A stretch of 64,000 nucleotides of DNA, taken from assembly GCA_902596545.1 (NCBI GenBank), contig CACJUH010000006.1:1-64000 (forward strand), given 5' to 3'. A program made the translations under genes and the position numbers. This document shows, in pieces, positions 43,652 through 52,129 of this stretch. Under the pieces are notes generated by a model. The model did not search any database. It had not been told where the DNA came from and saw only the letters and a list, made by a program, of their open reading frames with translations. This DNA comes from an uncultured Candidatus Actinomarina sp. (GTDB taxonomy: Bacteria > Actinomycetota > Acidimicrobiia > Actinomarinales > Actinomarinaceae). Each line of letters begins with the position of its first letter. Positions within the stretch are counted from its first letter, which is position 1.

Positions 43652-44575
43652 ATGGATATATTAATTCTCATATTTGGATTTGTAGTAGGATTAATTTTTT
43701 TAGTGAAGGGTGCAGATGAAATGGTTGATTCTGCCATCCAGATCGCCCTAAAATTCAAAATTCCCAGTTCTATAATAGGTGCAACATTTATTGGATTTGG
43801 TACATCTGCACCAGAATTATTTGCAAGTACGGGAGCAGCATTAAATGGAGATTTGGATCTGGGAATTGGAAATATAGTAGGTTCAAATATAGCTAATTCA
43901 CTACTTGTAGTAGCCGTTTTGTATCTCACAATTCCAAAGGACTTTGATAAGAAAATTAAGCTCAATCAACTTAGTCCGGTTTGGATGGCAATCCTCACCA
44001 CTGTATTTGTATCAACTTATGTTCTCTTTAGTAGCTTTCCGCTTTACTTAGGAATTGTCCTGTTAGTTTTGACAATTTATGTAGTTTACAAAATGGTAAG
44101 TACTGACAGTGTTGAAGAAGAAGATTTCAAACCTGAAGAAAAAAACTACGTATGGCTCAGGGGATTACTTTCATTAGCCGCAACTCTTTATGGAAGTCAA
44201 TTAGTGGTTGATAATGCAGTTAAGCTAGCAGAAACATTTGGCGTTTCATCTTTGGTAATAGGTTCAACGATTATTGCAATTGGTACCAGTCTTCCGGAAG
44301 TTGCTGGAACAATAGCAGCAGCAAGGATGAGAAAGCCTGACATTGTTTTTGGAAATATTTTTGGTTCAAATCTTTTTAATATTGGATTAGTTGGTGGTGT
44401 AGCAATTTCAATAAGCCCTGGAAATATTCTCTCAAGAATTGATTACCAGCTATTTATGATGTATTTTGTTTCTTTTCTTGTAATATTTTTATCAAGAAAT
44501 GTCATAAAAAGAAACTTTGTTGTTGGGTATTCTTTTATAGCTTTTTATCTTCTATTTATTATTAGTCTTTTTTAA
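43652..44575 (+). CDS. Ca2+/cation antiporter (CaCA family, YrbG-like)
   Basis: A 307-residue membrane exchanger. Both inverted alpha-repeats are visible: GATFIGFGTSAPELFASTG and GSTIIAIGTSLPEVAGTIA, each with the G-T-S-x-P-E ion-binding motif, and each followed by a DIxxGNIxGSN-type helix (DLGIGNIVGSNIANSL, DIVFGNIFGSNLFNIG). A central loop with DSVEEEDFKPEEKN separates the halves. I start at the ATG at 43652 because the ORF-track start lies inside the preceding gene. The 3' end overlaps lgt by 14 bases. Confidence 0.88.
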   Translation: MDILILIFGFVVGLIFLVKGADEMVDSAIQIALKFKIPSSIIGATFIGFGTSAPELFASTGAALNGDLDLGIGNIVGSNIANSLLVVAVLYLTIPKDFDKKIKLNQLSPVWMAILTTVFVSTYVLFSSFPLYLGIVLLVLTIYVVYKMVSTDSVEEEDFKPEEKNYVWLRGLLSLAATLYGSQLVVDNAVKLAETFGVSSLVIGSTIIAIGTSLPEVAGTIAAARMRKPDIVFGNIFGSNLFNIGLVGGVAISISPGNILSRIDYQLFMMYFVSFLVIFLSRNVIKRNFVVGYSFIAFYLLFIISLF

Positions 44576-45395
44576 TATTTTTATTTTTTAAAAAAAAGAT
44601 TAATCCTAAAAATGCGAGAAGGGCTCCTCCAATTTGATTCCAGGTAAATACACCAATCGTAGAATCTCCCATTCCAAATCTTAAAGTGTCTAAAAATGCT
44701 CTTTGAGTTCCATACCATACTGCCCATAAACCAATCCACGATCCTTTGCCAAATTCATAACGATTTTGTAATGATCTAAAAATAAAGAAAACAATTAACG
44801 CAAGAATTAAGTCATACAGTGCAACGTGATGGTATGTTCCACAAGTTAGCAGTGGCTCCATACATTCTAAAGAATTGTGTTGTGGGGCAACGTCATATCC
44901 CGGCTTAATTTCATAACCTAAAAAGAAGCTTGTTTCTCTTCCTAGATGTTCAACGATAGCAAGATCGCCAATTCTTCCAATAACAGTTCCAAGTATTAAT
45001 CCTGTGGCAGCGTAATCTCCATATTGTTTAAAGTCTTCTTTATTAAAAATGCTAATTTTTAGATATGCAGCAATAATTCCCCCTGCCATACCACCCATAA
45101 TTGAATAGCTACCAGCTAATGTAAAAACATCACTTAATCCATACCCTGGATTTGCATACCATTGTGCAGGTATGGTAAAAAATCTTGCACCAAGAATGGC
45201 TCCAAAGATTGCCCAGGTTAGCGCTTCAGAGAATAAAATTGAGTTCGCACCGTCTTGTTCTGAGAGTTTTAAAGCATGACTAGCCCCAAAATAAAATCCA
45301 ATTGCTGCAAAAACTCCATGTAACGAAAGAAATACTGGCCCAACTTTGGTAATTGGTATTGGAGGATAAGTTATTGAAAAAAATATTTCTTCCAT
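44562..45395 (-). CDS. lgt: Prolipoprotein diacylglyceryl transferase
   Basis: Transfers diacylglycerol to the lipobox Cys of prolipoproteins. The 277-residue, seven-helix protein has the signature GTVIGRIGDLAIVEHLGRETSFF (usual GRxGNFxNxEhxGxpT). SYSIMGGMAGGIIAAYL and IGLWAVWYGTQRAFLDTLR, holding the essential Arg region, are also visible. Substrates in this window include CtaC and the cupredoxin fusion, both with lipoboxes. It lies 2 bases after ctaB. Confidence 0.85.
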   Translation of the reverse strand: MEEIFFSITYPPIPITKVGPVFLSLHGVFAAIGFYFGASHALKLSEQDGANSILFSEALTWAIFGAILGARFFTIPAQWYANPGYGLSDVFTLAGSYSIMGGMAGGIIAAYLKISIFNKEDFKQYGDYAATGLILGTVIGRIGDLAIVEHLGRETSFFLGYEIKPGYDVAPQHNSLECMEPLLTCGTYHHVALYDLILALIVFFIFRSLQNRYEFGKGSWIGLWAVWYGTQRAFLDTLRFGMGDSTIGVFTWNQIGGALLAFLGLIFFLKNKNIKKD

Positions 45396-45397
45396 GA

Positions 45398-46279
45398 TTA
45401 AGTATTCCTTATTGTAAAAAGAATGTCAGCAATCATAGACAAAAATATTACTGCTAGATAAGTATTAGAAAACACAAAGTACGATATTGGTTTGATTTTA
45501 TCTGAGTACAAACCATAAGATTTAATCATTAAATAGATTCCAAAAATTAATGCCAAAAATAAATAAATCAAACCAAGCTGTAATACCGGTGCTATTAAAA
45601 GAGATGTTATTACGGTGGCACATGAATAAACACCAATAAAAATTGATGTTCTTTTTTTTGATTCTTGGGTTGGCAACATTGGAAATTCTGCGCCCCTATA
45701 GTCTTCTACATTTTCAATTGATAATGCCCAAAAATGAGCAGGAGTCCAAAGAAAAACAAGTAAAAATAAAAGCCATGATCCCGTATCAAGTTCAGTTCCT
45801 GTTGCAGCCCACCCTATAAGAACAGGCGCAGCTCCAGCTGCACCCCCAATAACAATATTTTGATTTGTTCTAGGTTTTAAAATCAATGTATATATAAAAG
45901 AGTAAAAAATGTTTGCCGTTAATGCAATATATGCTGCTAGCGGAGTTGTTTGTGTGTATAAAATTATAAATCCTATTAGTGCCAACAAAATTGAATACAT
46001 ATAAGCATTTTTTACGGAAATAGTTCCAGTGACAAGGGGCCTGTCAGATGTTCTTGCCATTAATTTATCAGTTTCTATTTCAAAAATTTGATTTAGAACA
46101 TTAGCGCTTACTGCTAATGCTGTACCGCCAAATAATGTAAACAAAACCAACTCAACAGGTGGAAAGCCATATATAGAGACAACCATTGATGGTACAGTTG
46201 TAATAAGTAACAGCTCAACAATTCTTAATTTAGAAAGTTTTAAATAATTAGAAGCAACTTTTTTTGTTTGAACCTTCAT
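45398..46279 (-). CDS. ctaB: Protoheme IX farnesyltransferase CtaB
   Basis: Makes heme O from heme B and farnesyl-PP, feeding CtaA. The 293-residue UbiA-family membrane protein has NVLNQIFEIETDKLMARTSDRPLVTG (D-x-x-x-D prenyl-binding region) and IVIGGAAGAAPVLIGWAA, FLWTPAHFWALSIENVEDYRGAEFPMLP, both typical of CtaB. It is divergent from ctaCDEFG. TACTAT lies 6 bases before the ATG. Confidence 0.93.
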   Translation of the reverse strand: MKVQTKKVASNYLKLSKLRIVELLLITTVPSMVVSIYGFPPVELVLFTLFGGTALAVSANVLNQIFEIETDKLMARTSDRPLVTGTISVKNAYMYSILLALIGFIILYTQTTPLAAYIALTANIFYSFIYTLILKPRTNQNIVIGGAAGAAPVLIGWAATGTELDTGSWLLFLLVFLWTPAHFWALSIENVEDYRGAEFPMLPTQESKKRTSIFIGVYSCATVITSLLIAPVLQLGLIYLFLALIFGIYLMIKSYGLYSDKIKPISYFVFSNTYLAVIFLSMIADILFTIRNT

Positions 46280-46285
46280 AGTGAC

Positions 46286-46291
46286 ATAGTA
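46286..46291 (-). promoter_or_regulatory. Putative -10 element for ctaB
   Basis: TACTAT lies exactly 6 bases before the ctaB ATG (spacer GTCACT). Only 71 bases separate the two divergent starts. Confidence 0.4.
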
Positions 46292-46338
46292 CTTTAATTA
46301 CACTATATATTGTTTGAACGCTATTCTTAAATATTGTT

Positions 46339-46344
46339 GATAAT
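46339..46344 (+). promoter_or_regulatory. Putative -10 element for the ctaCDEFG operon
   Basis: GATAAT lies 6 bases before the ctaC ATG (spacer ATAAAT), and TTGAAC lies 19 bases further upstream as a possible -35. The first base departs from TAnnnT, so this is a weaker match. No ribosome binding site precedes the ATG. Confidence 0.35.
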
Positions 46345-46350
46345 ATAAAT

Positions 46351-47370
46351 ATGCTTGTGAAAAAAATTTTTAAGTTAAAGAATTTAAGATACGTGCTGCT
46401 TGTTTTTCTCTCTGCATGTATCGAAGACGCTCCTCTCGATTCCCTTAGCCCTGAGGGTCCTTATGCAAGATCAATCGATGAATTATTCTGGATAACTTTT
46501 TGGATTGCTGTTGTAATCTTTGTAATAGTTCAAGGTGCGCTACTTCTATCAGTTTTTGTGTATAAAGAAAAACCAGACTCTCCAGAGCCAAAACAAATTC
46601 ATGGAAATACAAAACTCGAGATATTATGGACAGTTATACCTGTATTAATTTTGGCTGCAATCGCAGTCCCAACAGTAAGAACAATCTTTGATTTAGCAAG
46701 AGAACCAGAGAATGCCCTTAAAATTGAAGTGATTGGTCATCAATGGTGGTTTGAATATAAATATCCTGATTATGGAATAACTACTGCAAATGTTCTAGTG
46801 ATTCCTGCAGACAGACCTGTCCGACTTGAAATGTGGTCTAACGATGTTCTTCACAATTACTGGGTACCAAAATTAAATGGAAAAAGATACCTTGTACCTG
46901 GACAGACAACTTATCTTAATCTTCATGCGGATTCGCCTAATGAGTTTTGGGCACAGTGCGGAGAGTATTGTGGATTAAGCCATTCGAAAATGCGTGGTAG
47001 AGTTTTATCATTATCCCAAAGTGATTTTGATGCGTGGGTAAAAAATGAACAGAGAGATGCTACTGCATTTAGTACTGATGATTTATCTTTAGCGGCAGAA
47101 GGACAACAAGTTTACTTAAATGCTGGTTGTACACAATGCCATGTAATAAATGGTGTTTGGGATGTTCAGGGAGATAGAATCGCACCAAATCTTACTCATT
47201 TTGCCAATCGAAATGTTTTTGCTGGTGCGGCATTAAAAAATAATCCGGAAAATCTCACAAAATGGCTTGCTAATCCAGCAGAGATAAAACCTGGTACATT
47301 TATGCCTAACCTAGAATTGACTGAATCAGAAATTAATGCTTTAATTGCGTATCTGGAGACACTTAAATGA
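46351..47370 (+). CDS. ctaC: Cytochrome c oxidase subunit II with fused cytochrome c domain (caa3 type)
   Basis: A 339-residue lipoprotein: the signal segment ends VFLSAC, with the lipobox Cys at residue 23. Two membrane helices (about 43-67 and 88-108) are followed by the CuA domain (GHQWWFEYKYPDYG; HNYWVPKL; AQCGEYCGLSHSKMRG with the Cys, His and Met ligands). The C-terminal cytochrome c has GCTQCHV and a distal Met in GTFMPNL. A fused cytochrome c defines caa3-type oxidases. The stop overlaps ctaD by 4 bases. Confidence 0.95.
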   Translation: MLVKKIFKLKNLRYVLLVFLSACIEDAPLDSLSPEGPYARSIDELFWITFWIAVVIFVIVQGALLLSVFVYKEKPDSPEPKQIHGNTKLEILWTVIPVLILAAIAVPTVRTIFDLAREPENALKIEVIGHQWWFEYKYPDYGITTANVLVIPADRPVRLEMWSNDVLHNYWVPKLNGKRYLVPGQTTYLNLHADSPNEFWAQCGEYCGLSHSKMRGRVLSLSQSDFDAWVKNEQRDATAFSTDDLSLAAEGQQVYLNAGCTQCHVINGVWDVQGDRIAPNLTHFANRNVFAGAALKNNPENLTKWLANPAEIKPGTFMPNLELTESEINALIAYLETLK

Positions 47371-49328
47371 CAAAAATAATTGAGCCAAATAAACAAAGTA
47401 ATATCTTTAAAAGGCCTTCTTCCGAGACAGGTATATGGAGTTGGATAACAACTGTAGATCACAAAAGAATCGGAATCATGTATGGCTATGCCGCATTCTT
47501 CTTTTTATTGATTGGTGGACTTGAAGCATTAATCTTGAGAATTCAGCTTTCACAACCAGATAATAATTTCTTAACGGCTGCAGAGTACAATGCGATGTTT
47601 ACCATGCACGGAACAACAATGATCTTTTTGGCAATAATGCCTATCAGCGCTGCATTCTTTAATTATTTACTTCCACTACAAATTGGGGCTAGAGATGTTG
47701 CTTTTCCAAGACTCAATGCTTTGTCTTTCTGGATATTTATATTTGGAGGAGCTTTCCTTTACTCTACTTTTATTTTTGGAACTGCAGGTGCTCCGGAAGG
47801 TGGATACCTTGCTGAAGAAGTTGGTTGGCTAGGTTCTGCTCCTAACGGTGGCTGGTTTGGATATCAACCAAATGCTGGAATGAAATATTCGCCTGGCACA
47901 GCGATGGATTATTGGGCAATTGGTCTTCAGATTTTAGGAATAGCATCACTTATATCTGCATTTAATTTCATTACGACAATTATCAACATGCGTACAAAAG
48001 GTATGAGATTTATGAGGATGCCAGTATTTACATGGATGACTTTTGCTGTTTCATTCTTACTTGCATTTTCTCTACCTATCATTGCAATCGCGCTTTTTTA
48101 CGTAACATTTGATAGAAAATTTGGAACTACTTTCTTTCTTACTGAAGGAGGTGGAGATCCGGTTCTCTGGCAGCATTTATTTTGGCTTTTTGGTCATCCA
48201 GAAGTATATATTCTAATTCTTCCAGCATTTGGTATAGTCTCTGAGGTTCTTCCTACTTTTGCTAGGAAGCCATTGTTTGGTTATGCAGCAATTGTTTTTG
48301 CTGGTTTTGGAATTGCATTTATAGGTTTCGGAGTATGGGCACACCATATGTTTGCGTCTGCAATTAGTCCTGTAGCTCAAGCGGGCTTTGGGCTATCAAC
48401 AATGGTCATAGCTGTACCCACGGGTGTTAAAATCTTTAATTGGCTGGGTACTATTTGGGGCGGAAAAATTAAACTTAACACCCCTATGTTGTTTTCTTTA
48501 GGTTTTATTGGGATGTTTGTTATTGGTGGATTAAGTGGTGTAACACATTCTGTAGTGCCTGCGGACACTCAACAAACTGATACTTATTACATTGTTGCTC
48601 ATTTTCATTATGTACTTTTTGGAGGAGCATTGTTTGGCATCTTTTCAGGACTTTACTACTGGTTTCCAAAGGTTTGGGGCAAAATGTACAATGAGACTTT
48701 AGGAAAAATTCATTTTTGGCTAATGTTAATCGGCTTTAATCTTACTTTTGGTCCTATGCATTGGTTAGGGCTGCAAGGCCAAGTCAGAAGAACCTGGGTC
48801 TATGCTGAAGAAACTAATCTTCAATTTTGGAATATTATTGTGACCATTGGTGCATTTATAATTGCTGTCTCAATAATTGTTTTTATGATTAATTGGATTT
48901 TCTCAAAGAGAAATGGAGAGAAAGCTCCATTTGACCCTTGGGATGCTAGGACAATTGAGTGGACTATCCCATCACCAACTCCTGTATGGAACTTTTCAAA
49001 AGCTCCAGAAGTGAAATCATTAGATGATTTTTGGCATGCGAAATATGAAGAAGATGAAGAAGGAAGAGCTGTAAGAAAAGAGTCAGCTGATCAAATGCTA
49101 TTAGATCTTGAAGAAGAGGGTCTTAATCCAACAGAAAATATAGTATTGCCTAACCCTTCGTATTTTCCAATTGTACTTGCTGCAGGCTTACCATTTTTGG
49201 GCTACGCAGTTATTTATAAGTCTATCCCACTTGCTTTGGTTGGTGCTTTGCTTCTTTTAATTGGAGGTTTTGGCTGGGGAACAGAACCATTAGAAGAAGA
49301 GGTTGAAGAAAATTTAGAGCATGAGTAG
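47367..49328 (+). CDS. ctaD: Cytochrome c oxidase subunit I
   Basis: The 653-residue catalytic heme-copper subunit. The low-spin heme His is in FTMHGTTMIFLAIMP. CuB ligands are in LFWLFGHPEVYILILP (His plus the cross-linked Tyr and the Glu of the A1 D-channel) and WAHHMFAS. Heme a3 and a ligands are in QTDTYYIVAHFHYVLFG. The Glu in GHPEVYI places it in the A1 group. Two extra C-terminal helices (about 590-640) follow the standard 12, as in other long CtaD proteins. It overlaps ctaE by 8 bases. Confidence 0.96.
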   Translation: MTKIIEPNKQSNIFKRPSSETGIWSWITTVDHKRIGIMYGYAAFFFLLIGGLEALILRIQLSQPDNNFLTAAEYNAMFTMHGTTMIFLAIMPISAAFFNYLLPLQIGARDVAFPRLNALSFWIFIFGGAFLYSTFIFGTAGAPEGGYLAEEVGWLGSAPNGGWFGYQPNAGMKYSPGTAMDYWAIGLQILGIASLISAFNFITTIINMRTKGMRFMRMPVFTWMTFAVSFLLAFSLPIIAIALFYVTFDRKFGTTFFLTEGGGDPVLWQHLFWLFGHPEVYILILPAFGIVSEVLPTFARKPLFGYAAIVFAGFGIAFIGFGVWAHHMFASAISPVAQAGFGLSTMVIAVPTGVKIFNWLGTIWGGKIKLNTPMLFSLGFIGMFVIGGLSGVTHSVVPADTQQTDTYYIVAHFHYVLFGGALFGIFSGLYYWFPKVWGKMYNETLGKIHFWLMLIGFNLTFGPMHWLGLQGQVRRTWVYAEETNLQFWNIIVTIGAFIIAVSIIVFMINWIFSKRNGEKAPFDPWDARTIEWTIPSPTPVWNFSKAPEVKSLDDFWHAKYEEDEEGRAVRKESADQMLLDLEEEGLNPTENIVLPNPSYFPIVLAAGLPFLGYAVIYKSIPLALVGALLLLIGGFGWGTEPLEEEVEENLEHE

Positions 49329-49905
49329 TTCTCATTCATATCCACACGAACCTACAGGAGTAGAAACCAGAAAACTTGGAATGTGGGTGTTCCTTTCAAC
49401 TGAAATATTATTTTTTGGCACTTTAATAACCACTTTTATGATTTTTAAAGGAAGAGACTTTCCGGGTATCAAATTAACAGATGTTTATGACATACCATTT
49501 ACATCAATTAGCTCTTTTATACTCTTGATGAGTTCTTTAACAATGGTTTTAGCTCACAATGCTCTGGAAGCAAATGATCAAGAAAAGACTAGGGTTTGGC
49601 TTTTAGCAACTGCGATGTTGGGTTCAGTATTTTTAGCAGGCCAGATTTATGAATTCACAGAGTTTTATCATAAAGGTTTTGAACTTACTACAAATATCTT
49701 TAGTTCAACTTTCTATGTATTAACAGGTTTTCATGGACTTCATGTATTTATTGGTGTAGTCCTTCTTCTTGCGCTTTGGGGTATTGGACAAAGGCAGCGA
49801 GGACTGAACTTAGAAGGTGGAATGAATCTTGAGTTTGTAGCCCTCTACTGGCACTTTGTCGATATAGTCTGGATAGTATTGTTTACAGTAGTATATTTGA
49901 TCTAA
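49321..49905 (+). CDS. ctaE: Cytochrome c oxidase subunit III
   Basis: A 194-residue, five-helix subunit III of the short bacterial type. GMWVFLSTEILFFGTLITTFMIFKGR, EFTEFYHKGFELTTNIFSSTFYVLTGFHGLHVFIGVVLLL and the C-terminal VALYWHFVDIVWIVLFTVVYL are diagnostic. It overlaps ctaD and precedes ctaF by 1 base, so the oxidase genes form one translationally linked operon. Confidence 0.95.
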   Translation: MSSSHSYPHEPTGVETRKLGMWVFLSTEILFFGTLITTFMIFKGRDFPGIKLTDVYDIPFTSISSFILLMSSLTMVLAHNALEANDQEKTRVWLLATAMLGSVFLAGQIYEFTEFYHKGFELTTNIFSSTFYVLTGFHGLHVFIGVVLLLALWGIGQRQRGLNLEGGMNLEFVALYWHFVDIVWIVLFTVVYLI

Positions 49906-49906
49906 G

Positions 49907-50206
49907 ATGTCTGAAAATCATATAGAGCACCCTACTCCAAAAAGATATGTACAAATTGCAATAGTACTTGGAATACTTACGGCGATTGAAATAGCTTTAT
50001 ATTACACAGAAGACATTGTAGGAGTGTTTACTGATCCTATATTGATAATTCTAGCTGTAGGAAAATTCATAATTGTAGTCGGATGGTTTATGCATCTTCG
50101 TTTTGAAAATAAAATGGTCAATAGATTCTTCGCTGGTGGAATGATATTGGCTTTGTTTTTATTTGCAATTGTAATGATCGAGCGGGCATCAGCTAACTTT
50201 TTTTAA
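49907..50206 (+). CDS. ctaF: Cytochrome c oxidase subunit IV, CtaF-like
   Basis: A 99-residue protein with three membrane helices. EHPTPKRYVQIAIVLGILTAIEIALYY and the second-helix region ILAVGKFIIVVGWFMHLRFENK match the bacterial subunit IV family (VAxFKxxLVxxFFMHLK pattern). It follows subunit III, as in Bacillus caa3 operons, and probably stabilises the complex. Confidence 0.86.
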   Translation: MSENHIEHPTPKRYVQIAIVLGILTAIEIALYYTEDIVGVFTDPILIILAVGKFIIVVGWFMHLRFENKMVNRFFAGGMILALFLFAIVMIERASANFF

Positions 50207-50212
50207 TTTATA

Positions 50213-50992
50213 ATGGAAAACTTACCTTGGCACCCTCATTATGATGTATGGGCACTAATCATTTCATTAGTTATATTTTTTGAACTATCAACAAAAAATG
50301 AAATAATTAAAAAAGAAAAAAGAAGGCTGTGGTATTCAGGCCTTTTAATTCTTTGGGTTTTTACCGACTATCCAATTCATGACATTGGTGAAAAATATTT
50401 GTTTTCTGTTCATTCTGTTGAGCACCTAGTTTTAGCCTTGGTCTCACCTCCATTACTACTTATGGGCATGCATAAAGATATGAAAAAATTAGTGTCTGTA
50501 AAGCCTCTAATAATGGTTCTTAAAATAACTTCAAAACCAGTTGTGGCATTCTTTTTGTTTAATTTTGTAATGGTTGGAATGCACTGGTCTTCAGTTGTAA
50601 ATCTTATGGTAACCAACACATTGTTTCACTTCATGATACATTCTGTAATGCTCCTAGTCTCACTAAATATGTGGATACCGGTAATTGGTTTTAATGATGA
50701 GATCAAACCGTTAAATTCAGCTGCAAGAATAGGCTATTTATTCCTTCAGTCACTACTTCCTACAATACCTGCAAGCTTTCTAGCATTTGGCACTGAACCC
50801 TTATACAGCGCTTACTTAAATACTGATAGCATTTTTAATATTTCAGTTATCAACGACCAAACACTTGCAGGGTTGATTTTAAAACTCGGAGGAGGAATAA
50901 TACTCTGGATATCCATCTTGGTTATATGGATGAAGTGGTATCAAGATGAAAAAACGTTCGATGACGTAGTTAGAAATAGTTCAACAGACTAG
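50213..50992 (+). CDS. ctaG: Cytochrome oxidase assembly protein CtaG (caa3_CtaG family)
   Basis: A 259-residue protein with about seven helices, of the caa3 CtaG family needed for CuB assembly of actinobacterial and Bacillus oxidases. HPHYDVWALIISLVIFFE near the N-terminus, DYPIHDIGEKYLFSVHSVEHLVL and LFHFMIHSVMLLVSLNMWIPVIG carry the conserved His residues expected for copper handling. It is the last clearly oxidase-related gene of the operon, 6 bases after ctaF. Confidence 0.82.
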   Translation: MENLPWHPHYDVWALIISLVIFFELSTKNEIIKKEKRRLWYSGLLILWVFTDYPIHDIGEKYLFSVHSVEHLVLALVSPPLLLMGMHKDMKKLVSVKPLIMVLKITSKPVVAFFLFNFVMVGMHWSSVVNLMVTNTLFHFMIHSVMLLVSLNMWIPVIGFNDEIKPLNSAARIGYLFLQSLLPTIPASFLAFGTEPLYSAYLNTDSIFNISVINDQTLAGLILKLGGGIILWISILVIWMKWYQDEKTFDDVVRNSSTD

Positions 50993-51009
50993 AATTATAT
51001 AGATTTACT

Positions 51010-52125
51010 ATGGATGGACAAAAATTAGAACAATTGAGTAGCTCTAGCGGTATACCCCTGGACTTACTTTCTCGGTCAATCCAAGCTAGAGCTGAAGCTT
51101 CTGGTGTCACATCAGATGATATTCTGAATAGTTGGAACGGAGGAGATGCTATACCAGCTCCTACTGCAGTGGTAACTACTGCTGAAGAAAAAGAAACAGT
51201 CGTTGAAGATCAAGTTGCCACCAGTGAAATTGAAGAAGTAATAGAGGATCCTCCTGCTGAAGTTCAAGTTGAAGAAGTTAGTGCTGTGACAACTCTTTTG
51301 ATTGAGGATGCTCCCCCTCCTGTATCTATAAGTCAAAAAATATTAAAGTCCTTAAAATACGGATTAGGTTTTGGAGTTTTAGCTGGATTTATTCAAGGAC
51401 TACTAGCAAGTTCATATCTTTATGATGGTTTGATATTAGAGGCAGAGACTCAAAAGCTAATCGCTGAATACAATACTGTTTCTTTTGTGCTTATAGTGTC
51501 ACTAACAACTGCTTTTATTGGTGCTATAAATTCATTGAATATCAAAAAATTTCTTGATACAAACTTTGAAGGCTTTGGAGTGCTGACAAATGATAGAGAA
51601 TCAATATACACTGGTGTTGGATTGGGTCTCGTGTTTGGATCCTCTTCGGCTTTTTACGTAATAAATAGCATCGGTCAGTCAATAGAAGGAATTCTACCGG
51701 AAGATCCAGTTACAAATCTTATAAGCGTCGGAGGGGCATTTTGGAGAATAGTAATTTTAGCAACAATCATACAGGCAACAATTTCTGTACTTACTATGAT
51801 CTTAGGAGTTCCAAAAGGGTTAGAAAGTGATGAAAATATTGAAGCAAACAAAATTAGAAATAGAATCGTTGGCTCAATAGTCATCCCACTTGGTTCTATT
51901 GTTGTGGGTGGAGTCATTGCCGTAGCAATTGCTCAGGTTTTCCTTAACTTTCATGAATATGCTCCTTTATTCGCCTTAATAATATCAGCTGCAATATTGC
52001 TGTTTGCAAGCGTAATGAGTTCAGCGCCAAAAATTAAAATTACTAGAAATGAAGTATTGATTGCATCTGCAGGTGTAATAACTTTAATAATCATCATTGC
52101 AAGTGTTGCGGCAAGCCAACACTAA
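51010..52125 (+). CDS. Membrane protein of unknown function with soluble N-terminal region
   Basis: I do not recognise this 371-residue protein. Residues 1-45 (QKLEQLSSSSGIPLDLLSRSIQARAEASGV) look like a small helical module. A long acidic, Val/Glu/Pro-rich linker follows (about 46-105), then about seven hydrophobic helices to the C-terminus. It lies 17 bases after ctaG and 4 bases before aceA, all on the plus strand. An oxidase-associated role is only suggested by position. A possible -10 (TATAGA) lies 6 bases upstream. Confidence 0.65.
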   Translation: MDGQKLEQLSSSSGIPLDLLSRSIQARAEASGVTSDDILNSWNGGDAIPAPTAVVTTAEEKETVVEDQVATSEIEEVIEDPPAEVQVEEVSAVTTLLIEDAPPPVSISQKILKSLKYGLGFGVLAGFIQGLLASSYLYDGLILEAETQKLIAEYNTVSFVLIVSLTTAFIGAINSLNIKKFLDTNFEGFGVLTNDRESIYTGVGLGLVFGSSSAFYVINSIGQSIEGILPEDPVTNLISVGGAFWRIVILATIIQATISVLTMILGVPKGLESDENIEANKIRNRIVGSIVIPLGSIVVGGVIAVAIAQVFLNFHEYAPLFALIISAAILLFASVMSSAPKIKITRNEVLIASAGVITLIIIIASVAASQH

Positions 52126-52129
52126 GTTT

